Assembly (NCBI GenBank): GCA_963920765.1
Contig: OY987244.1
Coordinates: 19,758,358 to 19,822,357, forward strand
Reading direction: 5' to 3'
Source: Ulota crispa
Taxonomy: Eukaryota > Streptophyta > Bryopsida > Orthotrichales > Orthotrichaceae
Length of the DNA stretch: 64,000 bases
Under the pieces are notes generated by a model, which made no database searches, was not told the DNA's origin, and saw only the letters and a program-made list of their open reading frames with translations. Positions 54,730 through 64,000 of the stretch are shown here, piece after piece. Position 1 is the stretch's first letter. The number at the start of each line of letters is the position of its first letter. Made by a program: the position numbers and the translations under genes.

Positions 54730-55548
54730 CTTACTTGTACAATGCCCTACCAAAAAGATTTTTGCCTCTCCAATTTCTACCTTTATCACGATCATTTTTG
54801 ACAACAAAAATAGTCAGCATATTTCTTTTTGATATTAACAAGTTGCTTATTGGAAAGTATCATGGCCATAGTGGTGGTTTGGTGTATGTATTTTTGACCT
54901 TAAAGCTACTTAGCGCTACAAGAGGAAGGTAAAAAAATAAAATAACGACAATCTTCTGGTAGGCCATTGTAACACCAGTGCCATCCCTAGTGTAGTGTAT
55001 TCCAGGTTTAATATTGCCTAAGTTAGTGAAACTCCGTTGTGAAGTGTCACGTTTCAATACGGTCTCCTGATGTCACGTGGCAGTTTTAAAATTTTCACCT
55101 TAGGTTGTTTTCTGTAGGGTAATGCTGGATGAGTTGAGCAGTACCCAAAGAATGCCATAGCATGGAAATGGATGAATGGAGTTTGTACAAATGGATGAAT
55201 ACTTCATACTTGCTAATTCCGTAGGTGAGTGTGAGTAATGCTTCTCGAGACCTAATCTGCAAGATAATTTGCTCTAGAAACAAACCGAAGATTTTCCATA
55301 GTAGTTTTCATACCAAACATGACCTTTTAGATACACTCCGGGGCGAAGTGAGTTGTTTTCTTATTTATTGTTGAGGTGAAGATGTAATTCAAACTTGTAA
55401 TAATTCCTATAATTTTGAATAAGGGTTTATTTGAAATATTGTGTTAGGCTATGATACATAGAAAAAATATTTTTTAAGCAATTGCTGTGGATTTTGATGG
55501 AGAACTTTTGTCCTTTGATTTAAAATGCTACGAGGAGAGTCCGTTTGA
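54730..55548. other. Spacer without recognised features
   Basis: AT-rich DNA. ORFs of 60-65 codons on both strands overlap one another; none is supported. Confidence 0.45.
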
Positions 55549-56046
55549 TTAGGCCTTAAATGCTCTAAGGCACTAAATATTGGTGTTGACAATATTTTCA
55601 AGTTTAATAAACTTAATTAAGTTACTATTTTTAATAGCTTAAATATTTGAAATATTATTTTTGAAGTCTAGTTTTAGCATTAAAAATCCAATTTTGCAAA
55701 TGATTGATTCAGATTTTGCTATTCAAGATTTTGTGTAAAGGTGGGGGGAGGGGGGGCACTCTATGTGTATTTTGAGTACTTCATGCGACAAGGGGTTTTT
55801 TCTTAGGGGGTTATTTACCTTGTAGGCAAGAATTAAATGATCCCTATAATTACTTATAATTGGCAAAATGGCTTGTTTGATGGGATTCTATCATTACTTA
55901 TACTTCTCAATTTAGTGTAATTTATTATAGGCTATATTTTGTATAAAGAAAAACCTAGAGTTGAAAAACAAGTTGAAAGGAGAAGAATCAGATAAAGAAG
56001 TATACAACCCTTCTTTTTTCCTAAGGCCTTGAAGCTATCTATTTTA

Positions 56047-56304
56047 CATAACATTCAGTAGCATGAAGAGAGGCTGCCTTTCCCTCTCTTCAGGTATCAT
56101 CCACAAACTTCATCATGACAATTTTTTTTTTCTTCTGACATGGCTAGCCCTCACATCGACGTATGTGCACTCAACTGAGCCTCTCTTTCATAAATTCTCT
56201 AACAAATTCAGCCAAGTGTCCTCTTAGCTATTGATGGGTGTGGAATATTCCACACTCTTCAGTTGGAGGGAGGGCAGTGAGGCTGACTGCTATTGAATGT
56301 TATG
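56047..56304. mobile_element. MITE family C, copy 2 (inverted)
   Basis: Ends CATAACATTCAGTAGC and GCTATTGAATGTTATG (258 bp) are flanked by TTA on both sides (56044-56046 and 56305-56307), a PIF/Harbinger-type duplication. It matches the reverse strand of copy 1, including GTGTGGAATATTCCACAC. Confidence 0.75.
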
Positions 56305-56630
56305 TTACTTTGAAGAATTTGGGCATTTAATTGCCCAAAAAAAAACAATACAATTGACACAAATTTGCACCTAGTTGTACACACTGGTTATTGTAAATTT
56401 AGTCCGTAGGATCCAATATTTGACACAATAAATTATATGTACAAAAGTGCTAATGACCCACATTTGGAGGCTACCTAAATTACTTATAGATGATTTTTGG
56501 CTTTCAATGTCTCCTATTTTATTTGTAAGTTTGCTATAAATTTTACTCATAATGAATAAAAGGTTATTTGCATTCAGCCACATGTTGTTACTAAAATGCG
56601 GTAAGTTACCCTCAAGGGTCTTGACTTTCT

Positions 56631-56860
56631 TTAACCCTTGAAAGGCCCTTGGGCTCTAGAGTTACAATACCAAATACGATCTCAACCAATATTCAGAAGT
56701 TTGGATCAGCTGGAAACTAAGTGTTACAACCATACATATTGAAGGGTTGTCTGACGGTGGGTGCATAAAAAATTTGGAAAGCCCTCAAAGCAACTCAAAT
56801 ACATCTCAAATACGTCTGTACATATGGCCGCAAAGGGCTTTTGTGATGTTCAAGGGTTAA
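56631..56860. mobile_element. TTAA-A element, copy 2
   Basis: 230 bp with intact ends TTAACCCTTGAAAGGCCC and TTCAAGGGTTAA. It is closely similar to the copy at 70-289 and directly abuts the right half of the split TTAA-B copy. Confidence 0.8.
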
Positions 56861-57934
56861 TATTGTGAGCTTCTAGAAATGAGCCTCAAAGATACTAGAT
56901 ATTGGAGAAAAGTTTATACAAGAAATGCATTTGAAAAATTTGTAAAAGAGATTTTGAAAAGTTGTAAAGTGATTGGAGTTATCTATGTCCTGTCCTTTGA
57001 CCTTATGTTTTTTTAGTGACCAACTTTTTAGATCCAACATGTAAAAAGAGGATTGAAAGACTACTAGTCATATTTGAAAATTTAACACCCTCATGATCAA
57101 ACATTATAATTTTTCAATTCATAAGTGATATTGTTGTGTTTTCTTTTCCTAAGTGATCTCTAACATATCTAGTTTGAATTTTTACAGTTACAATTTACAA
57201 AAACTTGAGATAACTTATGAAAAGGTTAACTTTTTAATCACGCTAGCAGAAATTTGCTAGAAGCTCAAAAAAGGCTTTAGGCATTTAGGAGTTAAGACCC
57301 CATTCCAAAGTCTACCATTTTGTTATGAACAAAGTAGAAAGAGTTGGGCATCAAATAATTGAGCATTAAAGATGTTGCAGCAATGTACGACTGAATGAAC
57401 ATTCATACCTACAATTACAACACAAGACTACCGTTGTATAAAGAAAGAATAAAAATGTAATTTCCATGCCCTACGTTTAACCTTGTATTTTAATCTTCAC
57501 TCCACAAAATCCATGTTACAATAGCAAGGTGCAAGGGCCTTACAAAACGAGGTGAGATAGAAATGAAGTGGAAAGCAAAGACAACAGGATCCAGCTGTTT
57601 TTGTGTTAGTAACAATGAAAAAGATTAAAAAATAAGATAAAGTTGATTGAATTTTAAAGCTAAAAGACAAAATTCGTAATAAAAATATCTAGATTTGTTT
57701 TCTATTTTGTGAATACGTAGAGAGGCAACTTCCAGAACAGGTGCATGAAATTAACAGTTGGGTAAGAGGATTAAATGACAATTACTATTGAAATTTACCT
57801 CCTAATGTCTTGCTTAAATTTTTTATTTAATATTACCGAGGGTTGTGATGTTTTAAAAACATCTTTATAAGGTAAACTTGAAGGGAATTTAGCATGTTTT
57901 GATCTCATATGATCTCAGGGTCGACTTGGTTTTT

Positions 57935-58686
57935 TTAACCCCTAAAGGACCACTTGTCCCTACGGGGGATAAATGGGATTTTGGATATGTACTCATGGCT
58001 AGACTACTTTGTGTAACTTTTGAAATTTTTATGGAAGATGGAGAATTCAAAGATCTGTGTGGGCATCTAATTTTTTCCTCATTCCAATATTTTTTTGAAG
58101 AAGTTAAAAATGAATTTATGAGAATTTTTGTTCAGCTGGCAGCCCAAAATTTTTTTTTAAATAAAAATTTGAGGTTAGTTCTTTAGACTTACATATATGT
58201 AAGAAGCTTTAAATCATTCAATTCTAATTGATGAGATGAAAATTATGAGAAGTTTTAATTAAATTATGAGAAATTTTAGTTTGCGGTTAGGTGTGGAAAA
58301 TCTCAGAACTATGCCTATACGCAAATTAAAACTTCTCATAATTTAATTAAAACTTCTCATAATTTTCATCTCATCAATTAGAATTGAATGATTTAAAGCT
58401 TCTTACATATATGTAAGTCTAAAGAACTAACCTCAAGTTTTTATTTTATTTTTAAATAATTTTTAAAGAAGTTTTGGGCTGCCCGTCGAACAAAAATTCT
58501 CATAAATTCATTTTTAACTTCTTCAAAGAATGTCAGAATGAGGAAAAAATTAAATGCCCACACAGATCTTTGAATTCCCTATCTTCCATGAAAGTTTCAA
58601 AAAATTACACAAAGTAGTTTAGCCATAAGTACATGCCCGAAATCACATTTGTCCCCCATAGGGACAAGTGGTCCTTTAGGGGTTAA
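57935..58686. mobile_element. TTAA-F element, copy 3: 752-bp near-perfect palindrome
   Basis: It starts TTAACCCCTAAAGGACCACT and ends with the exact inverse. The two arms of about 355 bp pair throughout around a short centre near 58310 (GGTGTGGAAAATCTCAGAAC). Differences between arms are almost all transitions. Only the outermost part is shared with the other TTAA-F copies, so the interior is an inverted duplication. The ORF 57899-58186 lies in an arm and is not a gene. Confidence 0.9.
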
Positions 58687-58887
58687 ACTCCAACTTTTCT
58701 TTAAAACGTGGACTTTTGCAACTAAAGAAATTTAACATTTTAAAATGGAACTTTATCAGCTCTAAGCGCTACCAAAAGTAGGAAAACTAAATTTGGAGGC
58801 TTCTGTGTCCAAACCATGTGCGTGTATGACTTCTGATTCCTAAAATTATGTTACTCAAGTATCTTGAGAGTATTTGTAAAGACACTG

Positions 58888-59179
58888 CATTACAAAGGAT
58901 TTGGGCTCAAGAAAGGGCTCTGAATTTGGATGATCTCATTGCTAGGAATTTGCCACTATTGGTTGTCAGAAAAAAATAAAAAATAAAAAAAGTCAAAAAA
59001 ACTTCAAAAAAAAGTTTTTTTTCGAATTTTTTTAATTAAATAAGAATATTTGACGTGGTCGCCCTAATGTCATGTCATATTGCTGTAGATTGCCTATGTG
59101 GAAATGTTGTGGAAATGTTCCCAAAGTTCCCATATTTTTGGGGGAAGGGGCCATTCTTGGGTCCAAATCCCTTGTAATG
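58888..59179. mobile_element. Foldback MITE, single copy
   Basis: 292 bp with inverted ends of about 30 bp: CATTACAAAGGATTTGG.. and the inverse of CATTACAAGGGATTTGG... The centre is A/T-rich with its own short palindrome. No second copy was noticed in the window. Confidence 0.65.
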
Positions 59180-60609
59180 ACTTAGACTAGAACAAGTAAA
59201 CACATTTATTCCAATGAGAATAAAAAATTATACAAAATTGTTTGAAAATCATATCATTGGAAAGATAGATTCTGAAGGTTACACACTATTCATATAGAGA
59301 CTTGGACACAAAGTTGTAGTCCTTTTTAAAACCACTTTCACACATTCAATTCTTCATCAAATTAAAAAGTAATTATATATTTGAAAAGCCTGCTAAGGGG
59401 ATAAAATATATTAGAATTTGGAAAGTAGATTATTCTTATTTTATGCTTTTAATCCATGCCAAACGCAATTTTGCACAAATTAGTATGCCATATTTATCAA
59501 CTTTTGCCAACATCATCATCTTTGTGACTTTTAACCACCTTTAAGAACTTAAAATTGTCTCAACTCAAGCAAGCATGTTGTACATTGAGAATAGATTGAG
59601 AATACATGGGTGGTAAATTTTTGACAAACTTGTAGTGATTTTGAAAACAATTAAATCAAAACTAGGTTTTTTTTTCCAATTTTTTTTTTCTAACACTTCT
59701 CCTGATTAGTTTTAAGTCAAACATTAACAAAATTTTCTCCTTTTTCTAAACTTTTCAAACATGTAAATAATTTTAGATTTGGTAAAGCAATCAGTACGTA
59801 AGATTTTTTTTTTATAAAGGACTACGACTTACTGTCCATGACCCTACTTGGTTGGACATTTGCCTCTTTGATGTTCTCCACAACTTGCAACATTGGCACA
59901 ACAAAACAAAGAAAACGATCTTGATTAAATGCGTTGCCTAACCGGCTCTAATTCACAAAATATCCACTTAAGGTACTTGTGATTTGTGAATCACTACTTG
60001 GATAATTTTAAAAGGGATTGGTCTTGAAACTCATAGTGAAAAATATGTCTAATTAAAAATTCACAAGAAAACAACAAACATAGCACACATCAAGGCTTAC
60101 TCAAAAGAAAAAATGACAAAAGAAACATAAGAAACAAAAAATAAAAACAAAAAAATAATCTTTAGGGGTAAAGTAAAAAAACCTTCAACACGGAATTTGT
60201 CAATTTGGGGAAAAACGTGATTTCGGGACTTTTGGGTTATATATCCTTGAAAGAGTATTTGGTGAATATTCTTTCACGGAAATAAAACCCAAAAGTCACA
60301 TAGTTACGTCAAATTAATATAACGTGTCCTTAGTAATTACTATAAATTCTAAGGAGAGCAAAAATTATAAAAAATACGAAGATAACAGGTATAACCATTA
60401 TGGTATAGAACACGCATTTCCAAAGCTTGCACAAATGGAATGTGATTGCAAAAATGCATTCTAAATTTCAAATGCAAATTATTGCCTACACTATCCCCTG
60501 AAAAAGGCCAACCACTCGACTGTGAAAACTTACAAAAACCAACCAACCGAACCCCGCCCTGCCAATCCCCCCCCCCCCCCCCGCCCTGTAGTAGGTTGAC
60601 AAAAATTGA
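59180..60609. other. AT-rich spacer
   Basis: No gene. A run of C (about 60568-60582) and the partial repeat at 60.16-60.33 kb (similar to 32.1-32.3 kb) are the only features noted. Confidence 0.45.
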
Positions 60610-61262
60610 TTAACCCCTCAATGCCCAAGGGGCTCAAATTGCATCCCTGTAAGTTTTATTTAGGGATGCCTAAAGTTTTTTTAATATTTTTTTAGTGGTT
60701 ATTGTTATGTTTAAATTCTTATTGAAGTCTAGTTTCAACGTCAAGAGTTTGATCTTGAAAATGAATCAACATGAGTTGTCTATTCAAAAGTTTGTGCAAG
60801 GGTGTCCATTGCAAATCTTCACTTTCTAGTGTTGAAGGCTCTTGGAAATGAGCCTCAAGTACACTAGAGCTTGGATAAAATTTAACATTAAAAATTCATT
60901 TAAAAAAATTGTAGAAAAGATTTTGAGAAGATGTAAATTGACTGAAGTTATGCATGTTATACTTTACATAATCATATTTTTTTGGTACCCTCAATTTTAG
61001 GTTTGAGATGCAAAAAGAGGATTGAAAGACTTCAAATCACTTTCACAATTTTAACACCCTCATGATCAAACATTATAATCTTTCAATCCAAAAGTGATAT
61101 AGTTATGATTTCTTTTCCTATGCAATCTATAACATGTCTACCTTGAATTTGTACAGTTATATTTCAAAGAAAATTGATAAGATTTATCAAAATGCCAGCA
61201 TTTTGTTCACTTTCAAACAAATTTTGATATACTACAAAATTCCAGGGGCGTTGAGGGGTTAA
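60610..61262. mobile_element. TTAA-B element, copy 2
   Basis: 653 bp, beginning TTAACCCCTCAATGCCCAAG and ending GGCGTTGAGGGGTTAA. The two ends share the same T-to-C change relative to copy 1, so they are matched to each other. The interior is collinear with the other TTAA-B copies. Confidence 0.85.
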
Positions 61263-61724
61263 AGAAGACCCCCCTACTGTAGATTTCAAATATTTCACAT
61301 CGTTTGTACGCCAGCAAACTAATGTCACACAATTACAAGTAACTTATGGGGCAGATTGGGTCCCCTCCCGATTACCAATTTCAATTCCTTGAACCAATGA
61401 AATAGTGCCACATGTACCCCTTTCAGTTTTGGTTGAATGTGGTCCCCAATTAATTTTTCTTGTTTACATAATTCTAATTGATTTCTTCTTTCGCGCGTGC
61501 CCTCACTAAGGTAAGAGACTCATAATTAAATTGACCATCTAATAGTTGGAAATGAATTTTGGGGAGGTGAAACTTTTTGAAATATTTTTCAATAATTTTT
61601 CCTTGAAAGACAAGAGGAACTGGCATCTAACTCAAGTTATTTTGTATTTTTTAGAGCAATGTGGAATTAGTTATGAAAATTTGAAGTGAAAAGGTCATAG
61701 GGCTCTAAAACCGCCCACCTCCTC

Positions 61725-62105
61725 ATGTGTATGAGTAGGTAGAACAATTGACTAACTTTGAAGAAATACTCTAAGTTAGCAAGAGGAAACTAAAAATATT
61801 GGCATCAATTTCAAGGTTCTAACTACAAGCATTTGTTCACAAAGAGTTTCCAAAGTTCAAAATCATTGAAAATGTAAAGCCGTGTGTAAAAGATGCTAAA
61901 AGCAAAGTTTATTGGTTCTTAAACTTTGAGATGGGGTACTCAAAACTGTCATGCTAGTCACCCACAACCATCACTTTGTCACCCATAACCATCACTTAGT
62001 CACCCACAACGTCACCCACAACCATCACTTCATCACCCATAAGCAGTTTTTTTAGTATTTGTTAATCCTGACATGGTCAGATCACGCTTATGGAAACACC
62101 CTCGC
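61725..62105. mobile_element. Family E copy 3, ends eroded
   Basis: The interior matches the other family E copies (GTAGGTAGAACAATTGAC, CAAGCATTTGTTCACAAAGA), but the left terminus is lost and the right reads CACGCTTATGG and then diverges. About five subrepeats of CACCCAYAACCATCACTT lie at 61966-62040, more than in the other copies. Confidence 0.65.
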
Positions 62106-62272
62106 TTGTGAGCGCGGCTTCCTTATGCTTGAGGAGAAACAAATTTGTACTATGTGAATGGTAGAATAGTAATATAGAATTTATTTGGATATCAATAATG
62201 TAAAAATTCTAGGAAGTTGGTTTATTTATTTATTAACACAAGCTTGGATGATTTGTTTGGTGTAAGAACTGC

Positions 62273-63891
62273 CAATCCAGCCGTGACTGAGGGCCCCGGC
62301 ATGTCATCAGATAGTGTCTAACTACAGGCCAATTTTAAAGGCCATTTCCCAACTTACCAGTTCCAAAGGTCATTTCCCAGCTTACTAGCCCCCAATGCAA
62401 ACAAGTTCTGACACTCAATAAACACAACTTTTTAATTGTTTATGTCTTTTTTAAGTGTGTATGCAAAGAGGTTCATGTCAGAAGCATTAAAAATTTGTGT
62501 CAAGGTCATAGAATCAAACACTTTGGGGTGTTATTCAAGACTCTCCAAAGTGTGCAAAATTGTAGGGGAGGGGCTCTTAAGTGGAGAGGCCTGCAAAATG
62601 GAGTTGCAAGAAACTGCTACATTGGAGCCCTAGTTTTCACTCAAACCCAATTTAACACTCTATATGAGCTTTTGTGTGCTTGTGTTACGGCTGGAATTGG
62701 GATGCTTGCATTTTTGCACATTTTGGAGAGTCCTGCATAACACTCTAAAGTGTCTAATTTTGTGACCTTGATGCAATTTCAGAAGTTTTTGACATGAACC
62801 TTCTCACATACACACTTAATAATGCATAAACAACTAAAAAGTTGTGTTTATTGAGTGTTAGAACTTGTTTGCATTGGGGGCTAGCAAATTGCGAAATGCC
62901 CCTGGCTTGGAACTGGCCCGCAGTCAAACATTGTTTAACCCCTAAAGGACCAGACCCTCTTTTTAAGAAATATAGCGATTTCGGGCAAGTACCTGTAATT
63001 GGAGCTTTTCATATTTTAGGCTGAAATTTTAACACAATGTGGGGACAAGGTTTATCTTTAATATGCACTCAATTTCATGACATTTGGAATTATGAGTAAA
63101 AAGTTATGGCCAATATGTTGTTTTTTACATTCGTCGGGCAGCTTGGGCAAATTTCTAAAAATCACTTTTTTCAAAAACAAAAATTTTAAATGGGTTTAGG
63201 AGATTCATGTGAATGTAGGAAGTTTCAAACCATTCCGTCTGGATCAATGAGACAAAACTTATGAGGATTTTTTTGTTTACGGGCAGTTCTAGATTCTCTA
63301 CTCTAAAATAAACCTTGAAGTCCTTTATTTTACTCAATTTTCAACATTTTGGAAAAAAAACAAAACCAAAGGATGTAGATTGTTTATGAAAACATTATGA
63401 CCATTGGGATTGGCATTTTTCATTTCCATAATTAAATTCTTAACAATTTAATGTTTTGAATCATTCTCTATGTCTTTTTACTTACTAATTTTTTTTCATA
63501 TGTTATACAACTCCAAATGATTTGAAACTTTTTTGACATATACTTTACTTAGGTGGAATAAGGAGTTTAGAGAAGCACCACCCACATGGCCTTTTTTCCT
63601 TATAGATTTCACCTTTTGAAGGGTAGCTGCCTAGTTTTTCACAAGACGTTTTTGAATATTCAAACCATTCTAACTTCCAATCCACATGGTGGAAAACTCT
63701 GAGATTTTTTTCACATTTTCTAAAACTACTCTTCTAAAAGATCCTACGGTCACATATGCATAAAAAAAAAAATTGTTTTCAAATTTGATTGATGCTCTAA
63801 AAATGACAGTTTTGAAGAGTTTTTGGTGAAAACTTTGCTTGGTCCTGTAGGGGTTAACGACATGCCGGGCCCCTCAGTCACGGCTGGATTG
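62273..63891. mobile_element. Foldback element M, interrupted by TTAA-F copy 2
   Basis: Inverted ends CAATCCAGCCGTGACTGAGG at 62273 and the inverse at 63891. Without the insertion at 62935-63857 the element is about 0.7 kb and almost entirely a hairpin (arms about 62273-62565 and 62690-62934 plus 63858-63891). ORFs at 62436-62740 lie in the arms. Confidence 0.75.
62935..63857. mobile_element. TTAA-F element, copy 2
   Basis: 923 bp with ends TTAACCCCTAAAGGACCAG and GGTCCTGTAGGGGTTAA, collinear with copy 1 at 30315-31231. It sits within the right terminal repeat of element M. Confidence 0.85.
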
Positions 63892-64000
63892 CGGATGCTC
63901 TAAGCATGGAATTTGATTACATTCACGTGTTGTTCAAAACCTAAACACAAAATTCTTGAAGAAATAAGTTCATGAAGAATTCTTAACCATCATTTGAATA

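Larger units (their letters stand above)
55549..57295. mobile_element. TTAA-B element, copy 3, split by insertions
   Basis: The left half (55549-about 55745, start decayed to TTAGGCCTTAAATGC) and the right half (about 56861-57295, ending GGCATTTAGGAGTTAA) match successive parts of the copies at 52743 and 60610. About 1.1 kb of foreign DNA lies between, including family C copy 2 and TTAA-A copy 2. Confidence 0.65.

Noticed and set aside
57899-58186. 95-codon plus-strand ORF
   Set aside because: It lies in one arm of the 752-bp palindrome and begins outside the element; no homology seen.

Overview
The window looks like nuclear DNA of a land plant. It carries five recognisable plant-type genes split by short GT-AG introns: a plastid pyridoxal reductase, a VPS4/SKD1 ATPase, a nuclear-encoded plastid ribosomal protein L10, a CRWN/NMCP plant nuclear lamina protein, and a large kelch protein. 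A sixth gene, for a probable organelle membrane protein, was not recognised. Short introns, AT-rich gene-poor spacers and many small DNA-transposon remnants would suit a bryophyte or other non-seed plant, but that is inference. No rRNA, tRNA or CRISPR array was seen.

Layout: 1-3.8 kb spacer with old TTAA-type repeats; 3.9-11.3 kb kelch gene (+, 15 exons, 1,076 aa); 13.5-15.0 kb unknown membrane protein (-, 2 exons, 243 aa), divergent from the pyridoxal reductase at 15.4-18.2 kb (+, 8 exons, 375 aa); 19.2-22.4 kb VPS4 (-, 8 exons, 443 aa); 23-28.6 kb AT-rich spacer with a 1.8-kb PIF/Harbinger-like element holding a G-rich satellite and a Stowaway-like element; 28.7-29.4 kb plastid L10 (-, 2 exons, 220 aa); 29.5-42.9 kb gene-poor spacer full of foldback elements; 44.1-50.9 kb CRWN (+, 9 coding exons, 1,505 aa); 51-64 kb nested repeat cluster without genes. 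All exon joins were derived by hand; every intron is GT-AG and every phase closes.

The most interesting structure lies in the spacers. Three sequence-unrelated families, called here TTAA-A (about 225 bp), TTAA-B (about 650 bp) and TTAA-F (750-920 bp), share termini of the form TTAACCCYTVAA with the inverse at the other end, and all sit at TTAA. This is the target signature of piggyBac-type elements, which are not usual in plants. One TTAA-F copy sits inside a hairpin element, and removing it with one TTAA restores the hairpin register, which is internal evidence for precise TTAA insertion. Another TTAA-F copy is a 752-bp near-perfect palindrome. A further foldback element at 36.1-36.7 kb has an 8-bp target duplication and has expanded its terminal motif into a 21-bp minisatellite on one side only.

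The genes serve separate housekeeping roles (vitamin B6 salvage, ESCRT disassembly, plastid translation, nuclear architecture) and do not form an evident pathway. The only plausible co-regulated pair is the divergent membrane protein/pyridoxal reductase pair, which shares a 403-bp intergenic region.
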